From: Candidimonas sp.
Lineage (GTDB): Bacteria > Pseudomonadota > Gammaproteobacteria > Burkholderiales > Burkholderiaceae_B
Length of the DNA stretch: 40,046 nucleotides
Assembly: GCA_004297945.1 (NCBI GenBank)
Contig: SCRC01000028.1
Span: 1-40,046, forward strand
Direction of reading: 5' to 3'
Part shown: piece by piece, positions 25,965 to 34,485 of the stretch
Layout: each line of letters opens with the position of its first letter
Position numbering within the stretch: the first letter of the stretch is position 1
Made by a program: the position numbers and the translations under genes
The notes under the pieces: generated by a model
Told to the model about the DNA's origin: nothing
Seen by the model: only the letters and a program-made list of their open reading frames with translations
Database searches by the model: none

Positions 25965-26168
25965 ATGGCTCGCATTACCGTTGAAGACTGTCTCGAAAGA
26001 ATTCCCAACCGTTTTAACCTTACCCTCGCGGCCACTTACCGGGCACGCGAACTCGCCCAGGGCCACGAAGCCCGTCTGGACAGCAAAGACAAACCTACCG
26101 TCACTGCCTTGCGCGAAGTGGCGGCAGGCGTGACCGGCGTCGAAATGTTGCGCAAGGTGCCAACCTAA
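25965..26168 (+). CDS. rpoZ: RNA polymerase omega subunit
   Basis: Small subunit that aids RNA polymerase assembly and forms part of a ppGpp site. The 67 residues begin [19 protein letters not shown] and contain the conserved [14 protein letters not shown] and [13 protein letters not shown]. It lies between gmk (31 nt) and spoT (17 nt), in one operon. Confidence 0.97.
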   Translation: MARITVEDCLERIPNRFNLTLAATYRARELAQGHEARLDSKDKPTVTALREVAAGVTGVEMLRKVPT

Positions 26169-26185
26169 GCAGATCGAGCAAACTC

Positions 26186-28459
26186 ATGGCGTTTTCTGGT
26201 CTTCGGGGTGCTTCGTCTGGGTTGCTGGCAGTACTGAAAAAAGGTTCGCGCCTGCACAGGCGCAAGCCGACGACGCGTGCGGTGCAAACCCTCAGCGCCG
26301 AAACCGTCCCGGTCAATGCCATCGCGTCGCTGGCGCCGCTTACCCGAATTATCAGTCAATACCTCGACCCGAAAGAAGTCGAGCGGGTCAAAGAAGCCTA
26401 TCGTTTTTCCGATCAGGCCCATCTGGGTCAGTTCCGCGCCAGCGGCGAACCCTACATCTCCCATCCGATTGCCGTCACCGAAATCTGCGCGGGCTGGAAA
26501 CTGGACACCGAGTCGCTCATGGCGGCCTTGCTGCACGACGTGATGGAAGACCAGGATGTCGCCAAGCAGGAACTGGCCGAGCGTTTTGGCGCCGATGTCG
26601 CCGAAATTGTCGATGGCCTCTCAAAACTGGACAGGCTCGAGTTCGAAACCAAAGCCGAGCAACAGGCTGAAAGCTTTCGCAAGATGCTGCTGGCCATGGC
26701 GCGAGACGTGCGCGTCATTCTTATCAAACTCGCCGACCGCCTGCATAATATGCGCACTCTGGACGCCGTCAACCTCGAGAAACGACGCCGGGTCGCACGC
26801 GAAACCCTGGACATCTACACTCCCATCGCGCATCGCCTGGGGTTGAATGCGCTGTTTCGCGAAATGCAGGACCTCTGCTTTCACGCCATCTACCCCAACC
26901 GTTACGCTGTCTTGCACAAGGCCATGATGGGCGCGCGCGGCAATCGCCGCGAAGTGCTGGGGAAAATCACCGATGCCGTCAAGGTGGCGCTGCCCGCCGC
27001 CGGCATTGAAGCCGAAGTGAGTGGGCGCGAAAAATCGCTCTACAGCATCTATACCAAAATGGCCGAGCAAAAAAAATCGTTTTCCGACGTGCTCGACATT
27101 TATGGGTTTCGAGTCATCGTGCATACCTTGCCCGAATGCTACCTGTCGCTGGGCACCTTGCATCAACTGTACCGGCCGGTTCCGGGAAAATTCAAAGATT
27201 ACATTGCCATACCCAAAATCAACGGCTATCAATCCCTGCATACAACGCTGGTTGGCCCTTACGGAACGCCAGTTGAATTTCAGTTTCGCACTCGCGACAT
27301 GGATCACGTGGCCGAAGAAGGCGTGGCGTCGCACTGGCTCTACAAAGAAGACGACGCCACCCTGAATGATCTACAGAAAAAAACCCATCAATGGCTGCAG
27401 TCATTACTGGATATACAAAGCCAGACCGGCGATTCGGGTGAATTTCTGGAGCACGTCAAGGTCGACCTGTTTCCCGACGCTGTGTACGTCTTTACCCCCC
27501 AGGGCAAAATTCTTTCTTTGCCTCGCGGCGCCACACCGGTCGACTTTGCGTACTCCATACACACCGACATCGGCAATCAGGCAGTCGCCTGCAAGATCAA
27601 TGGCGAGTTCACGCCCCTTCGTACTGAACTCAAAAGTGGCGACGCCGTCGAAATCATCACTTCGCCCGCCTCGCGCCCCAGCGCGCAGTGGCTCAATTAT
27701 GTACGTACGGGCCGCGCCCGATCGGAAATTCGTCATTACCTGCGCACCGTCAAATACGAAGAGTCCGTCGCTTTCGGCCAGCGCCTGCTCAATCAGGCCT
27801 TCGATCAGCTGCACCTGCCTCATCCGAACCCGAACGACCCCGAATGGGACAAGCTTGCCAAAAGCTCGGGCGCCGGCTCTCGCGACGAGATCCTGGCCGA
27901 CATCGGCCTAGGCAAGCGTCTGGCTGCCGTTGTCGCCCGCCGATTCGCCCCCGAAAACGCCATCCTGGCCACTACTGCGGCGGCCGTCGACGAAATCACA
28001 TCTACCGCAAATGCTCCAATTCTTATCCAGGGCAACGAAGGCCAGGCGGTCCAGCTTGCGCCATGCTGCGGCCCCTTGCCCGGCGACGCCATCATCGGCG
28101 GGATACGTCTGGGGTACGGTCTGGTTGTCCACATGGCTGAATGCGCCGTGGCGCAACGCCAACAGGCGCGCGAGCCCGAACGCTGGATTCCGGTCATGTG
28201 GGACACCACCACGGCACGCCACCTGACGACTCGCCTGGATGTGACTGTCATCAACGAGCGCGGCGTGCTGGGCCGCCTGGCGGCCGAAATCACCGATGCC
28301 GACTCGAACATCCTGCATCTGACCATGCAAGACGACGCCGCCGCTACCGGCTTATTACATCTGACGGTGCAGGTCGACAGCCGCAAACACCTGGCGCAAG
28401 TCATCCGCGCCATACGCCATGTGCCGCAGGTGCAGAAAATCGTCAGGGTAAAAGGCTAA
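26186..28459 (+). CDS. spoT: Bifunctional (p)ppGpp synthetase/hydrolase
   Basis: Makes and degrades the alarmone (p)ppGpp. Domains over 757 residues: an HD hydrolase with His93 (YISHPIAV) and the His117-Asp118 pair (LLHDVMEDQD); a RelA/SpoT synthetase domain from about 275 (GREKSLYSIYTKM near 280, DIYGFRVIV, IPKINGYQSLHTT, FQFRTRDMD); a TGS domain near 425-490 (DLFPDAVYVFTPQGK); a conserved-Cys region (CCGPLPGD); and a C-terminal ACT domain from about 680. An intact HD motif argues for hydrolase activity; synthetase strength cannot be judged. The start at 26186 gives a rather long basic N-terminus (about 50 residues before PLTRIISQYL), so a later start is possible. The stop codon lies inside the convergent azlD gene (17-nt tail overlap). 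Confidence 0.95.
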   Translation: MAFSGLRGASSGLLAVLKKGSRLHRRKPTTRAVQTLSAETVPVNAIASLAPLTRIISQYLDPKEVERVKEAYRFSDQAHLGQFRASGEPYISHPIAVTEICAGWKLDTESLMAALLHDVMEDQDVAKQELAERFGADVAEIVDGLSKLDRLEFETKAEQQAESFRKMLLAMARDVRVILIKLADRLHNMRTLDAVNLEKRRRVARETLDIYTPIAHRLGLNALFREMQDLCFHAIYPNRYAVLHKAMMGARGNRREVLGKITDAVKVALPAAGIEAEVSGREKSLYSIYTKMAEQKKSFSDVLDIYGFRVIVHTLPECYLSLGTLHQLYRPVPGKFKDYIAIPKINGYQSLHTTLVGPYGTPVEFQFRTRDMDHVAEEGVASHWLYKEDDATLNDLQKKTHQWLQSLLDIQSQTGDSGEFLEHVKVDLFPDAVYVFTPQGKILSLPRGATPVDFAYSIHTDIGNQAVACKINGEFTPLRTELKSGDAVEIITSPASRPSAQWLNYVRTGRARSEIRHYLRTVKYEESVAFGQRLLNQAFDQLHLPHPNPNDPEWDKLAKSSGAGSRDEILADIGLGKRLAAVVARRFAPENAILATTAAAVDEITSTANAPILIQGNEGQAVQLAPCCGPLPGDAIIGGIRLGYGLVVHMAECAVAQRQQAREPERWIPVMWDTTTARHLTTRLDVTVINERGVLGRLAAEITDADSNILHLTMQDDAAATGLLHLTVQVDSRKHLAQVIRAIRHVPQVQKIVRVKG

Positions 28460-28787
28460 AGCCCCAAACCGCCAAACCATAAATCAGCACACCCGCCAAA
28501 GTAGCGCCGGCGATGCTGCGCAGAAACCTCTTGCCTACCGCGACCGCAATCAGGCCCAACGTCAGCGCGGCGCCGTCGCGGGCCGAAACGGGTGCGCCCA
28601 GCATGGACCCGCATGAGACGACAATCAGGGCAACAATAGCCGCCGGACCAATCGCATCCAGCGCGCGGCCCACCGGACCGTGCATCCAGCCATGGCCCAC
28701 TCCCTTTTCCTGCCAACGCATCGGCAGATAGCGAATCAGGAACGTACCGGCTGCGCTCAAGGCGATAATCCACAGCAATATGAACAT
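28443..28787 (-). CDS. azlD: AzlD-family small subunit of branched-chain amino acid exporter
   Basis: Membrane protein of 114 residues, partner of AzlC in export of branched-chain amino acids or analogues. It begins MFILLWIIALSAAGTFLIRYLPMRW and has three to four hydrophobic spans (about 1-20, 42-64, 66-86, 90-112). Start at ATG 28787: a longer in-frame reading reaches into the REP array (peptide SGTPCGCH) and is an artefact. Its last codons overlap the end of spoT by 17 nt on the opposite strand. It is separated from azlC by 195 bp containing the REP array, whereas azlC and azlD are usually adjacent or overlapping. Confidence 0.9.
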   Translation of the reverse strand: MFILLWIIALSAAGTFLIRYLPMRWQEKGVGHGWMHGPVGRALDAIGPAAIVALIVVSCGSMLGAPVSARDGAALTLGLIAVAVGKRFLRSIAGATLAGVLIYGLAVWGFSLLP

Positions 28788-28837
28788 ATTCAAGCATTTA
28801 CCCCATTTTTGTGAACGGTATTTTGCAGGATGGCGGT

Positions 28838-28956
28838 GGCACCCACAAGGGGTGCCGCTACATCCTTCATGAGCACGTTTTTGTAGTGGCACCCGCAAGG
28901 GGTGCCGCTACATCCTTCACGAGCACGTTTTTGTAGTGGCACCCCTTGTGGGTGCC
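28838..28956. repeat. Triple REP/REPIN array between azlC and azlD
   Basis: Copies at 28838-28861 (minus), 28888-28911 (minus) and 28933-28956 (plus), with a 50-bp repeat period from 28838. The spacers 28862-28882 and 28912-28932 are 21 nt and differ at one position (TTCATGAGC against TTCACGAGC), both ending in CACGTTTTT. The middle copy carries a GTAGT head on its left as well as a GCTAC head on its right, as if two REPINs had recombined through the stem. Confidence 0.9.
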
Positions 28957-28982
28957 ATCATCACAAATACCACCATCCTCAC

Positions 28983-29666
28983 CTACCCCTTTCGCGCATT
29001 GAACAAGACGCCGGCCACCATTCCGGCAATAATCGCGCCATACGCTGGCAACAGTACCAAGCCCAGCAGCGTGGCGATGCCAGCCGCTACCAGCACACGA
29101 AACGGTACTATTTTTCGTATCTCCAGCAGCAACGCAAAGAACAAGGCCGGCAAAACAAAGCCCAGGGCCTTGGACAGCACCGGAGACTGTGACAGCCAAT
29201 CATGGCCAAAGTACGCGCCGGCGACCGTCCCCAGGACCCACGACGAATAGGCACCAAGCTGCAACCCTACATACCAGTATTCACGCACCACTGGCGCCTG
29301 TTGCCCTAGCTTGCCAACCGCCGTGGCAAAAACCTCGTCGGTCAACCCCGCGGCCAGCATGCCGAGGGGGAAACGTCGATTCGTCTTCTCCAGCTTGGAC
29401 AGCACTGCTGGCCCATAAAAAATATGGCGTAGATTCATCAGCAGAATTATCCCAACAATACTGGCCAAAGACCCGCTCGTCGCAATCAAGCCTACCAAAA
29501 TGAACTGACTCGCGCCTGCGTAAATCAGCATCGACGTCAAAACGGCCACGCCAGGCGACACGCCTACATGAACGGCGGCCAGGCCAAAGGATATCGCCAC
29601 CGGAATATAGCCCACGGCGATCGACACACTATCTTTCATTCCCGCTGCAAAGGCAGACAGGCTCAT
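28983..29666 (-). CDS. azlC: AzlC-family large subunit of branched-chain amino acid exporter
   Basis: Integral membrane protein of 227 residues with about seven hydrophobic spans. Family phrases seen: VGYIPVAISFGLAAV near the N-terminus, MLIYAGASQFILVGLI, LLMNLRHIFYGPAVL and LTDEVFATAV. Start is uncertain: ATG 29666 (MSLSAFAAGMKDS) gives the usual depth of the first span; an ATG at 29723 would add 19 charged residues and overlap the upstream transporter gene. It is same-strand with the DMT transporter and ppiD and probably in one transcript with them. Confidence 0.88.
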   Translation of the reverse strand: MSLSAFAAGMKDSVSIAVGYIPVAISFGLAAVHVGVSPGVAVLTSMLIYAGASQFILVGLIATSGSLASIVGIILLMNLRHIFYGPAVLSKLEKTNRRFPLGMLAAGLTDEVFATAVGKLGQQAPVVREYWYVGLQLGAYSSWVLGTVAGAYFGHDWLSQSPVLSKALGFVLPALFFALLLEIRKIVPFRVLVAAGIATLLGLVLLPAYGAIIAGMVAGVLFNARKG

Positions 29667-29709
29667 ACGTCCATCACACGCAAGCAATTCACCTTCCTCA
29701 CATTCACGT

Positions 29710-30594
29710 TCAACGACGACCATTACACACCACGACGCCGACTATCGCGATTGCGAAGCCCATCAACTGCATGGGACCCAGGCGATCACCGAACAGAAAA
29801 TAAGCCTCCACAGCAGCCAGTGGAGGAGCAAGAAACATCAGCGACGAAGCGGTCGCAGCCTGCCCGCGCCGCACAATCCAGACCAACAAAAACGTACCCA
29901 CACCGGAGAGCACAAATGAGGCCCAGAGCAAGGAGCCCCACAATTGCGGCGACCATTCCCATCGATGTTCACCCCGAACCCAGACAAAAAACGCGGTAAA
30001 CAGCACCGCTCCCGCATTTTGCAAAGCCGTTGAAACGCGTATATCGGTTTTTGAAATGGACGTTTTTTGCAGCACGGTCCCAATAGTGATCGACGCAATG
30101 GCCAGCAATGCGATAAGCAGCACGGAGGCAGAAAACGCAGCATGTCCGCCAGCCGATAAAGCCGGTTCGATAACAAGAAGCACCCCAACCAAGCCCAGCG
30201 TCAGCCCGAGCCATATCCGGCGCGTCGGCATTTCTTTAAGCACCGGTATGGCCAAAAACGCCGTCAGAATCGGCTGTAAGGCTCCAAGCAGGGCCATGAT
30301 TGCGGGCGGCAATCCTCCGGCAATCGCCCAGTAGGTGCCCGAAAGATATAGCCCTTGCAAAAACACGCCTGCCAACAAGTGCTTCGGGATTTCCCGGCGA
30401 CCAGGCCATTGCGCGCGGGCGTACAGCGCAATGCCCGAGAACATCAGGGCGGCGATGACCACCCGAACCAACAAAAACAGAGTAGGGTCGGCATAAGGCA
30501 CAATCGCCTTGCCAACGATAAAGCCGGTAGACCAGATGAAGACAAACAATACCGCCAGCAGAACCACCACGGCATTTGTCTTGCGCGCTACCAT
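29710..30594 (-). CDS. EamA/DMT-family transporter
   Basis: Inner-membrane metabolite exporter of the drug/metabolite transporter superfamily, 294 residues, ten predicted spans in two EamA repeats (about 8-140 and 155-290). Typical marks are FVFIWSTGFIVGK in span 1, RVVIAALMF, and the end of repeat 2 FLAPPLAAVEAYFLFGDRLGPMQLMGFAIAI. ATG 30594 lies 15 nt after ppiD on the same strand. Substrate unknown. Confidence 0.9.
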   Translation of the reverse strand: MVARKTNAVVVLLAVLFVFIWSTGFIVGKAIVPYADPTLFLLVRVVIAALMFSGIALYARAQWPGRREIPKHLLAGVFLQGLYLSGTYWAIAGGLPPAIMALLGALQPILTAFLAIPVLKEMPTRRIWLGLTLGLVGVLLVIEPALSAGGHAAFSASVLLIALLAIASITIGTVLQKTSISKTDIRVSTALQNAGAVLFTAFFVWVRGEHRWEWSPQLWGSLLWASFVLSGVGTFLLVWIVRRGQAATASSLMFLAPPLAAVEAYFLFGDRLGPMQLMGFAIAIVGVVVCNGRR

Positions 30595-30609
30595 TGTTGA
30601 AACAGACCG

Positions 30610-32577
30610 CTACCCGTCCTGATTCGTTTCACCGGCCAACACCTTGGCGGCTTCAGGCAGCATCTTGATTTTACTTTTGCTGCGCAAGACGCCCAGAACC
30701 GCGTTTTCTTCCGCATGCCCCCAGGCCTGAGATAATTCAGTGGGCAAGGTGGCCAGCAGCGGGTTGTCGGATTTACCGGTCGACGCGTGTTCGACTCGCA
30801 CTATTGCATAGCCTTTGGCGCTTTTTACGCCCTCATAGACCGGCAAGGACTGGGTGGGAGCTGACAAAGCGGCGTCAATAATCTGTTTGTTCAGATTTTG
30901 CGGATTGATGCGGCTGATGGTCAGCGGCGCGCCGAATCCGTCGGGCACCTTCATCACCGTCTCCTTTTCGAATCCGGCAAGGGCGCTCTGGCCTGCCTTT
31001 TCAGCCGCTGCCAGCGACCGTTCCGCAATCAGTTGCTGGCGTATCAGGGACGAGACTTTGTCAATCGCCGGAACCTGAGCCGCGCTTAGTTTTTGAACCC
31101 GCACCGCCACCATGGTATCGGGCGAAATTTCTATCACCCCCGAGTTCTGTTTGTCGACCAGGAGCTGGCTGGAGAACAAGGCACGCCGTACACGGGCATC
31201 GCCCAGCACCGCCGCATCGGGGCTTGCCGCCGCCGCTCCGTCACCGATCTCGTCGGCCGGCAGCAATCTGTCGCGCGCAATGCCGCTGGCCGTTTTAACT
31301 TTCAGGCCCAGCGTATCGGCCGCCGGCTGCAGGCTGCTTTGATTGTCATACACCAGGCTCGTAAGCTTGGTTGCCATATCGGCAAAGTGATCGGCGGCAA
31401 GCTGGCGCCGAACCTCGGCTTCAACCTTCGACTTGACCTCGTTGAACGGCTCGATTTTTTCCGGCTGGACATCATCAGCCAGAAAAATGTGATAGCCGCC
31501 CGGCCCGTCGATAGGCTTGGACAGCTCACCCTTTTTCAGGGCGAAGACGGCAGTTTCGAGGGCGGCAGGCCAGGAGCCTTTGGTAATCCACCCCAGGCGG
31601 CCGCCATCTTTGGCCGTGCCTGCATCCTGCGATTGAGCACGTGCAATGTCGGCAAATTTGCTCTTGGCGGCTGCAACTTCTTTGTAAATTTTCTGGGCCT
31701 TGTGCAGCGCAGTTTCGCGCTGAGCATCAGTGGCGCCCACCGGCACGGAAACCAGTATATGACTGAGCATGACACGCGCGGGCTGCGCATAATGCGTTTT
31801 GTTCTGTTCGTAATACTTTTGCAGATCGTGGGTACTGGTAACCGGCAGGCCCTGCATGGCAGCCGCCTCGTTGAGCAACAAATATTGAACGCTGACGTTT
31901 TCGGGCAGTTTCAGCTTTTGGGGATTTTGGTCGTACCAGGCCTTGATATCAGCATCGGTAACCGTAACGTCTTTTTCATAATCGGCAGCCGCATAAGTAC
32001 GCAAACGGACGGTGCGCTGGGCCGTTAATGCCTGCTCTATCGAGGTCAATATGGGCTTTGGCACATGCGCGGTAATCGCCACCGGTCCCAGCACACGGTC
32101 GATTGACAATTCGGCCCGGCGGCTTTGTTCAAAGTCTTTGCTGGTGGTGCCCATGGATTTCAGGACATCGTTATAACGCTCGGCGGAAAACTGCCCATTG
32201 ACTTGCAGTTCGGGAATGGACGCGATGGCTTGGCGCAGCGTCCTGTCCGATACGTTGAAGCGTTCTTTGGTGGCGGCCACGACCAATACGCGACGATCGA
32301 TCAACGATTCGAGCAGGGCCTTGCGGGCAGGCTCGTTATCCAGCGAGCTAGGGTCGAAACTGCCCGGATTGCTTTGTTGCAGCTGTTGCAACTGATTACG
32401 CCGCGCCTGGTCAAACTGCTGCACCGTAATCGCCGACCCAGCCACCTTGACCAGATCGTGGTCGCCCGATACATAAGTGCTATATCCGCTCATGCCGATC
32501 AGGGCGAATGACGGAAGAATCAACACCAACAACAAAAGTTGCATCAGGCGCTGGTGAGTACGAATAAAATCGAACAT
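30610..32577 (-). CDS. ppiD: Periplasmic chaperone/peptidyl-prolyl isomerase PpiD-like
   Basis: Inner-membrane-anchored folding factor facing the periplasm near the Sec translocon. The 655 residues have a short cytoplasmic start, one transmembrane anchor (about 12-34), a SurA-like N-terminal chaperone region, and a parvulin domain (about 265-365: MLSHILVSV, GGRLGWITKGSWPAALETAVFALKKGELS, GYHIFLADD), then a helical C-terminal region. ATG 32577 (MFDFIRTHQRLMQ) matches the family start; a longer reading adds 13 residues. In several proteobacteria ppiD follows lon-hupB; here a glycerophosphodiesterase gene diverges from it. The 212-bp gap 32578-32789 shows no recognisable element. Confidence 0.94.
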   Translation of the reverse strand: MFDFIRTHQRLMQLLLLVLILPSFALIGMSGYSTYVSGDHDLVKVAGSAITVQQFDQARRNQLQQLQQSNPGSFDPSSLDNEPARKALLESLIDRRVLVVAATKERFNVSDRTLRQAIASIPELQVNGQFSAERYNDVLKSMGTTSKDFEQSRRAELSIDRVLGPVAITAHVPKPILTSIEQALTAQRTVRLRTYAAADYEKDVTVTDADIKAWYDQNPQKLKLPENVSVQYLLLNEAAAMQGLPVTSTHDLQKYYEQNKTHYAQPARVMLSHILVSVPVGATDAQRETALHKAQKIYKEVAAAKSKFADIARAQSQDAGTAKDGGRLGWITKGSWPAALETAVFALKKGELSKPIDGPGGYHIFLADDVQPEKIEPFNEVKSKVEAEVRRQLAADHFADMATKLTSLVYDNQSSLQPAADTLGLKVKTASGIARDRLLPADEIGDGAAAASPDAAVLGDARVRRALFSSQLLVDKQNSGVIEISPDTMVAVRVQKLSAAQVPAIDKVSSLIRQQLIAERSLAAAEKAGQSALAGFEKETVMKVPDGFGAPLTISRINPQNLNKQIIDAALSAPTQSLPVYEGVKSAKGYAIVRVEHASTGKSDNPLLATLPTELSQAWGHAEENAVLGVLRSKSKIKMLPEAAKVLAGETNQDG

Positions 32578-32789
32578 TAATGACTCGCTGTCTCGCGCCC
32601 GGATCAGGCCGGGCACGACGATTTATACCAAAAAAAGGCGAACCGGTATCGCCTCAAGAAAGGAACCCTGCGTAAGAACATAAGAATTTTTCTGGCAGTT
32701 TACCATCTCCCACGTATCGGCTTGAAGGTATGCTATGCCGTAGCGATAAAATGGCGATGGCAACGCAATTTAACGAAGGACGCAACAAA

Positions 32790-33542
32790 ATGTCAGACAG
32801 TAAAAGTTCCTGGCCCTATCCGAAAATGATTGCACACCGCGGCGCAGGTCGCCTGGCACCCGAAAATACCCTGGCATCCATGCGGCTGGGCGCCGCACAC
32901 GGTTTCTCCATGATGGAATACGACGTCAAGCTAAGTCGCGATGGCGTGCCCGTCTTACTGCATGACGATACGGTGAACCGCTGCTCCAACGGCGCAGGCA
33001 ACGCCGCCGACCAGACCTACAATGAACTGGCCAAACTCGATTTCGGCCGGTGGCACTCCAAAGCCTATGCCGGCGAGCCCATTCCCACCCTGTATGCCAT
33101 AGCTGCCTTTACACTGGCCAACAATATATTGAGCAATATCGAAATCAAACCACATACTGGCGCCGAAGCTGAAACAGGCACGCAAGTTGCGCTTATTGCG
33201 CGACAGCTGTGGGCTCGCGCCGCCGTCGCCCCTTTGTTATCGTCATTTTCCGAAATTGCGCTCGAATCAGCGATGAAGGCCGCACCCGAGCTGCCCCGAG
33301 CCCTGCTCATAGGCGGAGCGCTGCCGCCAGACTGGCTGGCTCGTACACAGCGCTTGAAATGCGTCAGCTTGAATCTTGACGACCGACACACCACACAAGA
33401 GGTGGTTCGTGCGGTACACACCGCAGACTATAAAATCGCCATCTGGACAGTCAATGATGCCGCGCGCGCGCGCGAACTGTTCAACTGGGGTTGCGACGCT
33501 ATTTTCACTGATGCCATCGACACCTTAAGCCCCCATTTCTAA
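32790..33542 (+). CDS. ugpQ: Glycerophosphodiester phosphodiesterase
   Basis: Hydrolyses glycerophosphodiesters to sn-glycerol 3-phosphate and alcohol. The 250 residues form a GDPD TIM barrel: AHRGAGRLAPENT with His16, Arg17 and Glu25; metal ligands Glu43 and Asp45 (MEYDVKLSRDG); general acid His58 (VLLHDDTVNR); ILSNIEIKP; and the C-terminal AIWTVNDAARARELFNWGCDAIFTD. No signal peptide, so it is cytoplasmic like UgpQ. ATG 32790 follows AAGGA; the 20-residue upstream extension has no homology. No ugp ABC genes are nearby. Confidence 0.93.
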   Translation: MSDSKSSWPYPKMIAHRGAGRLAPENTLASMRLGAAHGFSMMEYDVKLSRDGVPVLLHDDTVNRCSNGAGNAADQTYNELAKLDFGRWHSKAYAGEPIPTLYAIAAFTLANNILSNIEIKPHTGAEAETGTQVALIARQLWARAAVAPLLSSFSEIALESAMKAAPELPRALLIGGALPPDWLARTQRLKCVSLNLDDRHTTQEVVRAVHTADYKIAIWTVNDAARARELFNWGCDAIFTDAIDTLSPHF

Positions 33543-33563
33543 TTTCCGACGCGAGACTCTCCT

Positions 33564-34418
33564 TTGTTCAGTTACCGACACGCATTCCACGCCGGCAATC
33601 ATGCCGATGTACTGAAACATTCCGTTTTCGTACATATTCTGGACTATTTCAATCGCAAGGAGACACCCTATTGGGTCATTGACACCCACGCTGGCGCGGG
33701 CATTTACGACCTGACTGGCGACTGGGCCTCTCAAAGCGGCGAATGCGTCGACGGTCTGGATCGCCTATTGGGAGCCGATACGATGCCGGCCTTGATCGAG
33801 CGCTATCTGAATGCCGTACTGCATTTCAACCCGGATGGTCTGGCCAATTTGTATCCCGGTTCGCCCTGGCTGGCTTTGCACGCGCTTCGAAGCCAGGATC
33901 GCTTGCGACTATTCGAAATGCACCCTTCCGAAGCCGACGTGCTGAAACAAAACCTGGGTCGGCAAGGCCGCCTGGCCTTGCGCCAGACAGCCGTTTATGA
34001 AAGTGACGGCTTCAAAGGCCTGAAAGCCCTGCTACCGCCACCACCACGGCGCGGCCTTATCCTGATCGACCCATCCTACGAAGATAAACACGATTATCGC
34101 AAGACACTGCAAGCAGTCCGCGATGGCCTTACACGATTCGCAACAGGCTGTTTCGTCGTCTGGTATCCATTGGTTCAACGCGGCCAATCGCACGAACTCG
34201 CGCGTTCGCTGGAACGCCTGAAAGTCGATACCTGGACACACGCCACGCTCACCGTACACAAGCCCGAGAGCGACGGCTACGGCCTGCACGGCAGCGGCAT
34301 GTTCGTGGTGAACCCACCCTGGACCTTACACAAAGAATTGGAACAAGCCCTGCCCTGGTTACGCGAAAAGCTAGGCCAGGATGACAATGCGGGGTTTACG
34401 CTGACGCAACAGGCGTAA
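33564..34418 (+). CDS. rlmJ: 23S rRNA (adenine2030-N6)-methyltransferase
   Basis: Methylates A2030 of 23S rRNA using SAM. The 284 residues begin FSYRHAFHAGNHADVLKH, the family hallmark, and contain VIDTHAGAGIYDL (SAM motif I) and LILIDPSYEDKHDY (motif IV, Asp169). Two oddities: the start codon is TTG, supported because the conserved N-terminus begins right there and the nearest upstream frame has no homology; and motif IV reads DPSYE where DPPYE/DPPFE is usual. It begins 21 nt after ugpQ and converges on the pseudouridine synthase gene. Confidence 0.93.
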   Translation: MFSYRHAFHAGNHADVLKHSVFVHILDYFNRKETPYWVIDTHAGAGIYDLTGDWASQSGECVDGLDRLLGADTMPALIERYLNAVLHFNPDGLANLYPGSPWLALHALRSQDRLRLFEMHPSEADVLKQNLGRQGRLALRQTAVYESDGFKGLKALLPPPPRRGLILIDPSYEDKHDYRKTLQAVRDGLTRFATGCFVVWYPLVQRGQSHELARSLERLKVDTWTHATLTVHKPESDGYGLHGSGMFVVNPPWTLHKELEQALPWLREKLGQDDNAGFTLTQQA

Positions 34419-34427
34419 ACGGCCTTT

Positions 34428-34467
34428 GCAGCGGCACCCCTTGGTAGCGGCACCCCTTGTGGGTGCC
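34428..34467 (+). repeat. REP-like hairpin preceded by a truncated copy
   Basis: A complete copy at 34444-34467 (GTAGC head, GGCACCC/GGGTGCC arms, loop CTTGT) is directly preceded by a 16-nt 5' fragment of the same element (34428-34443, head GCAGC), as if one copy had been inserted into or duplicated over another. It lies between the convergent rlmJ and pseudouridine synthase genes. Confidence 0.85.
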
Positions 34468-34485
34468 ATCTAACACCCCTAACCC

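Noticed and set aside
28838-28956. Hairpins considered as intrinsic terminators of azlC
   Set aside because: The stems are GC-rich but lack a U-tract on the 3' side; the short T-runs precede the GTAG heads. Some effect on transcription is still possible.
32578-32789. Gap between ppiD and ugpQ checked for a tRNA or hupB remnant
   Set aside because: No cloverleaf, HU coding sequence or clear terminator could be recognised.
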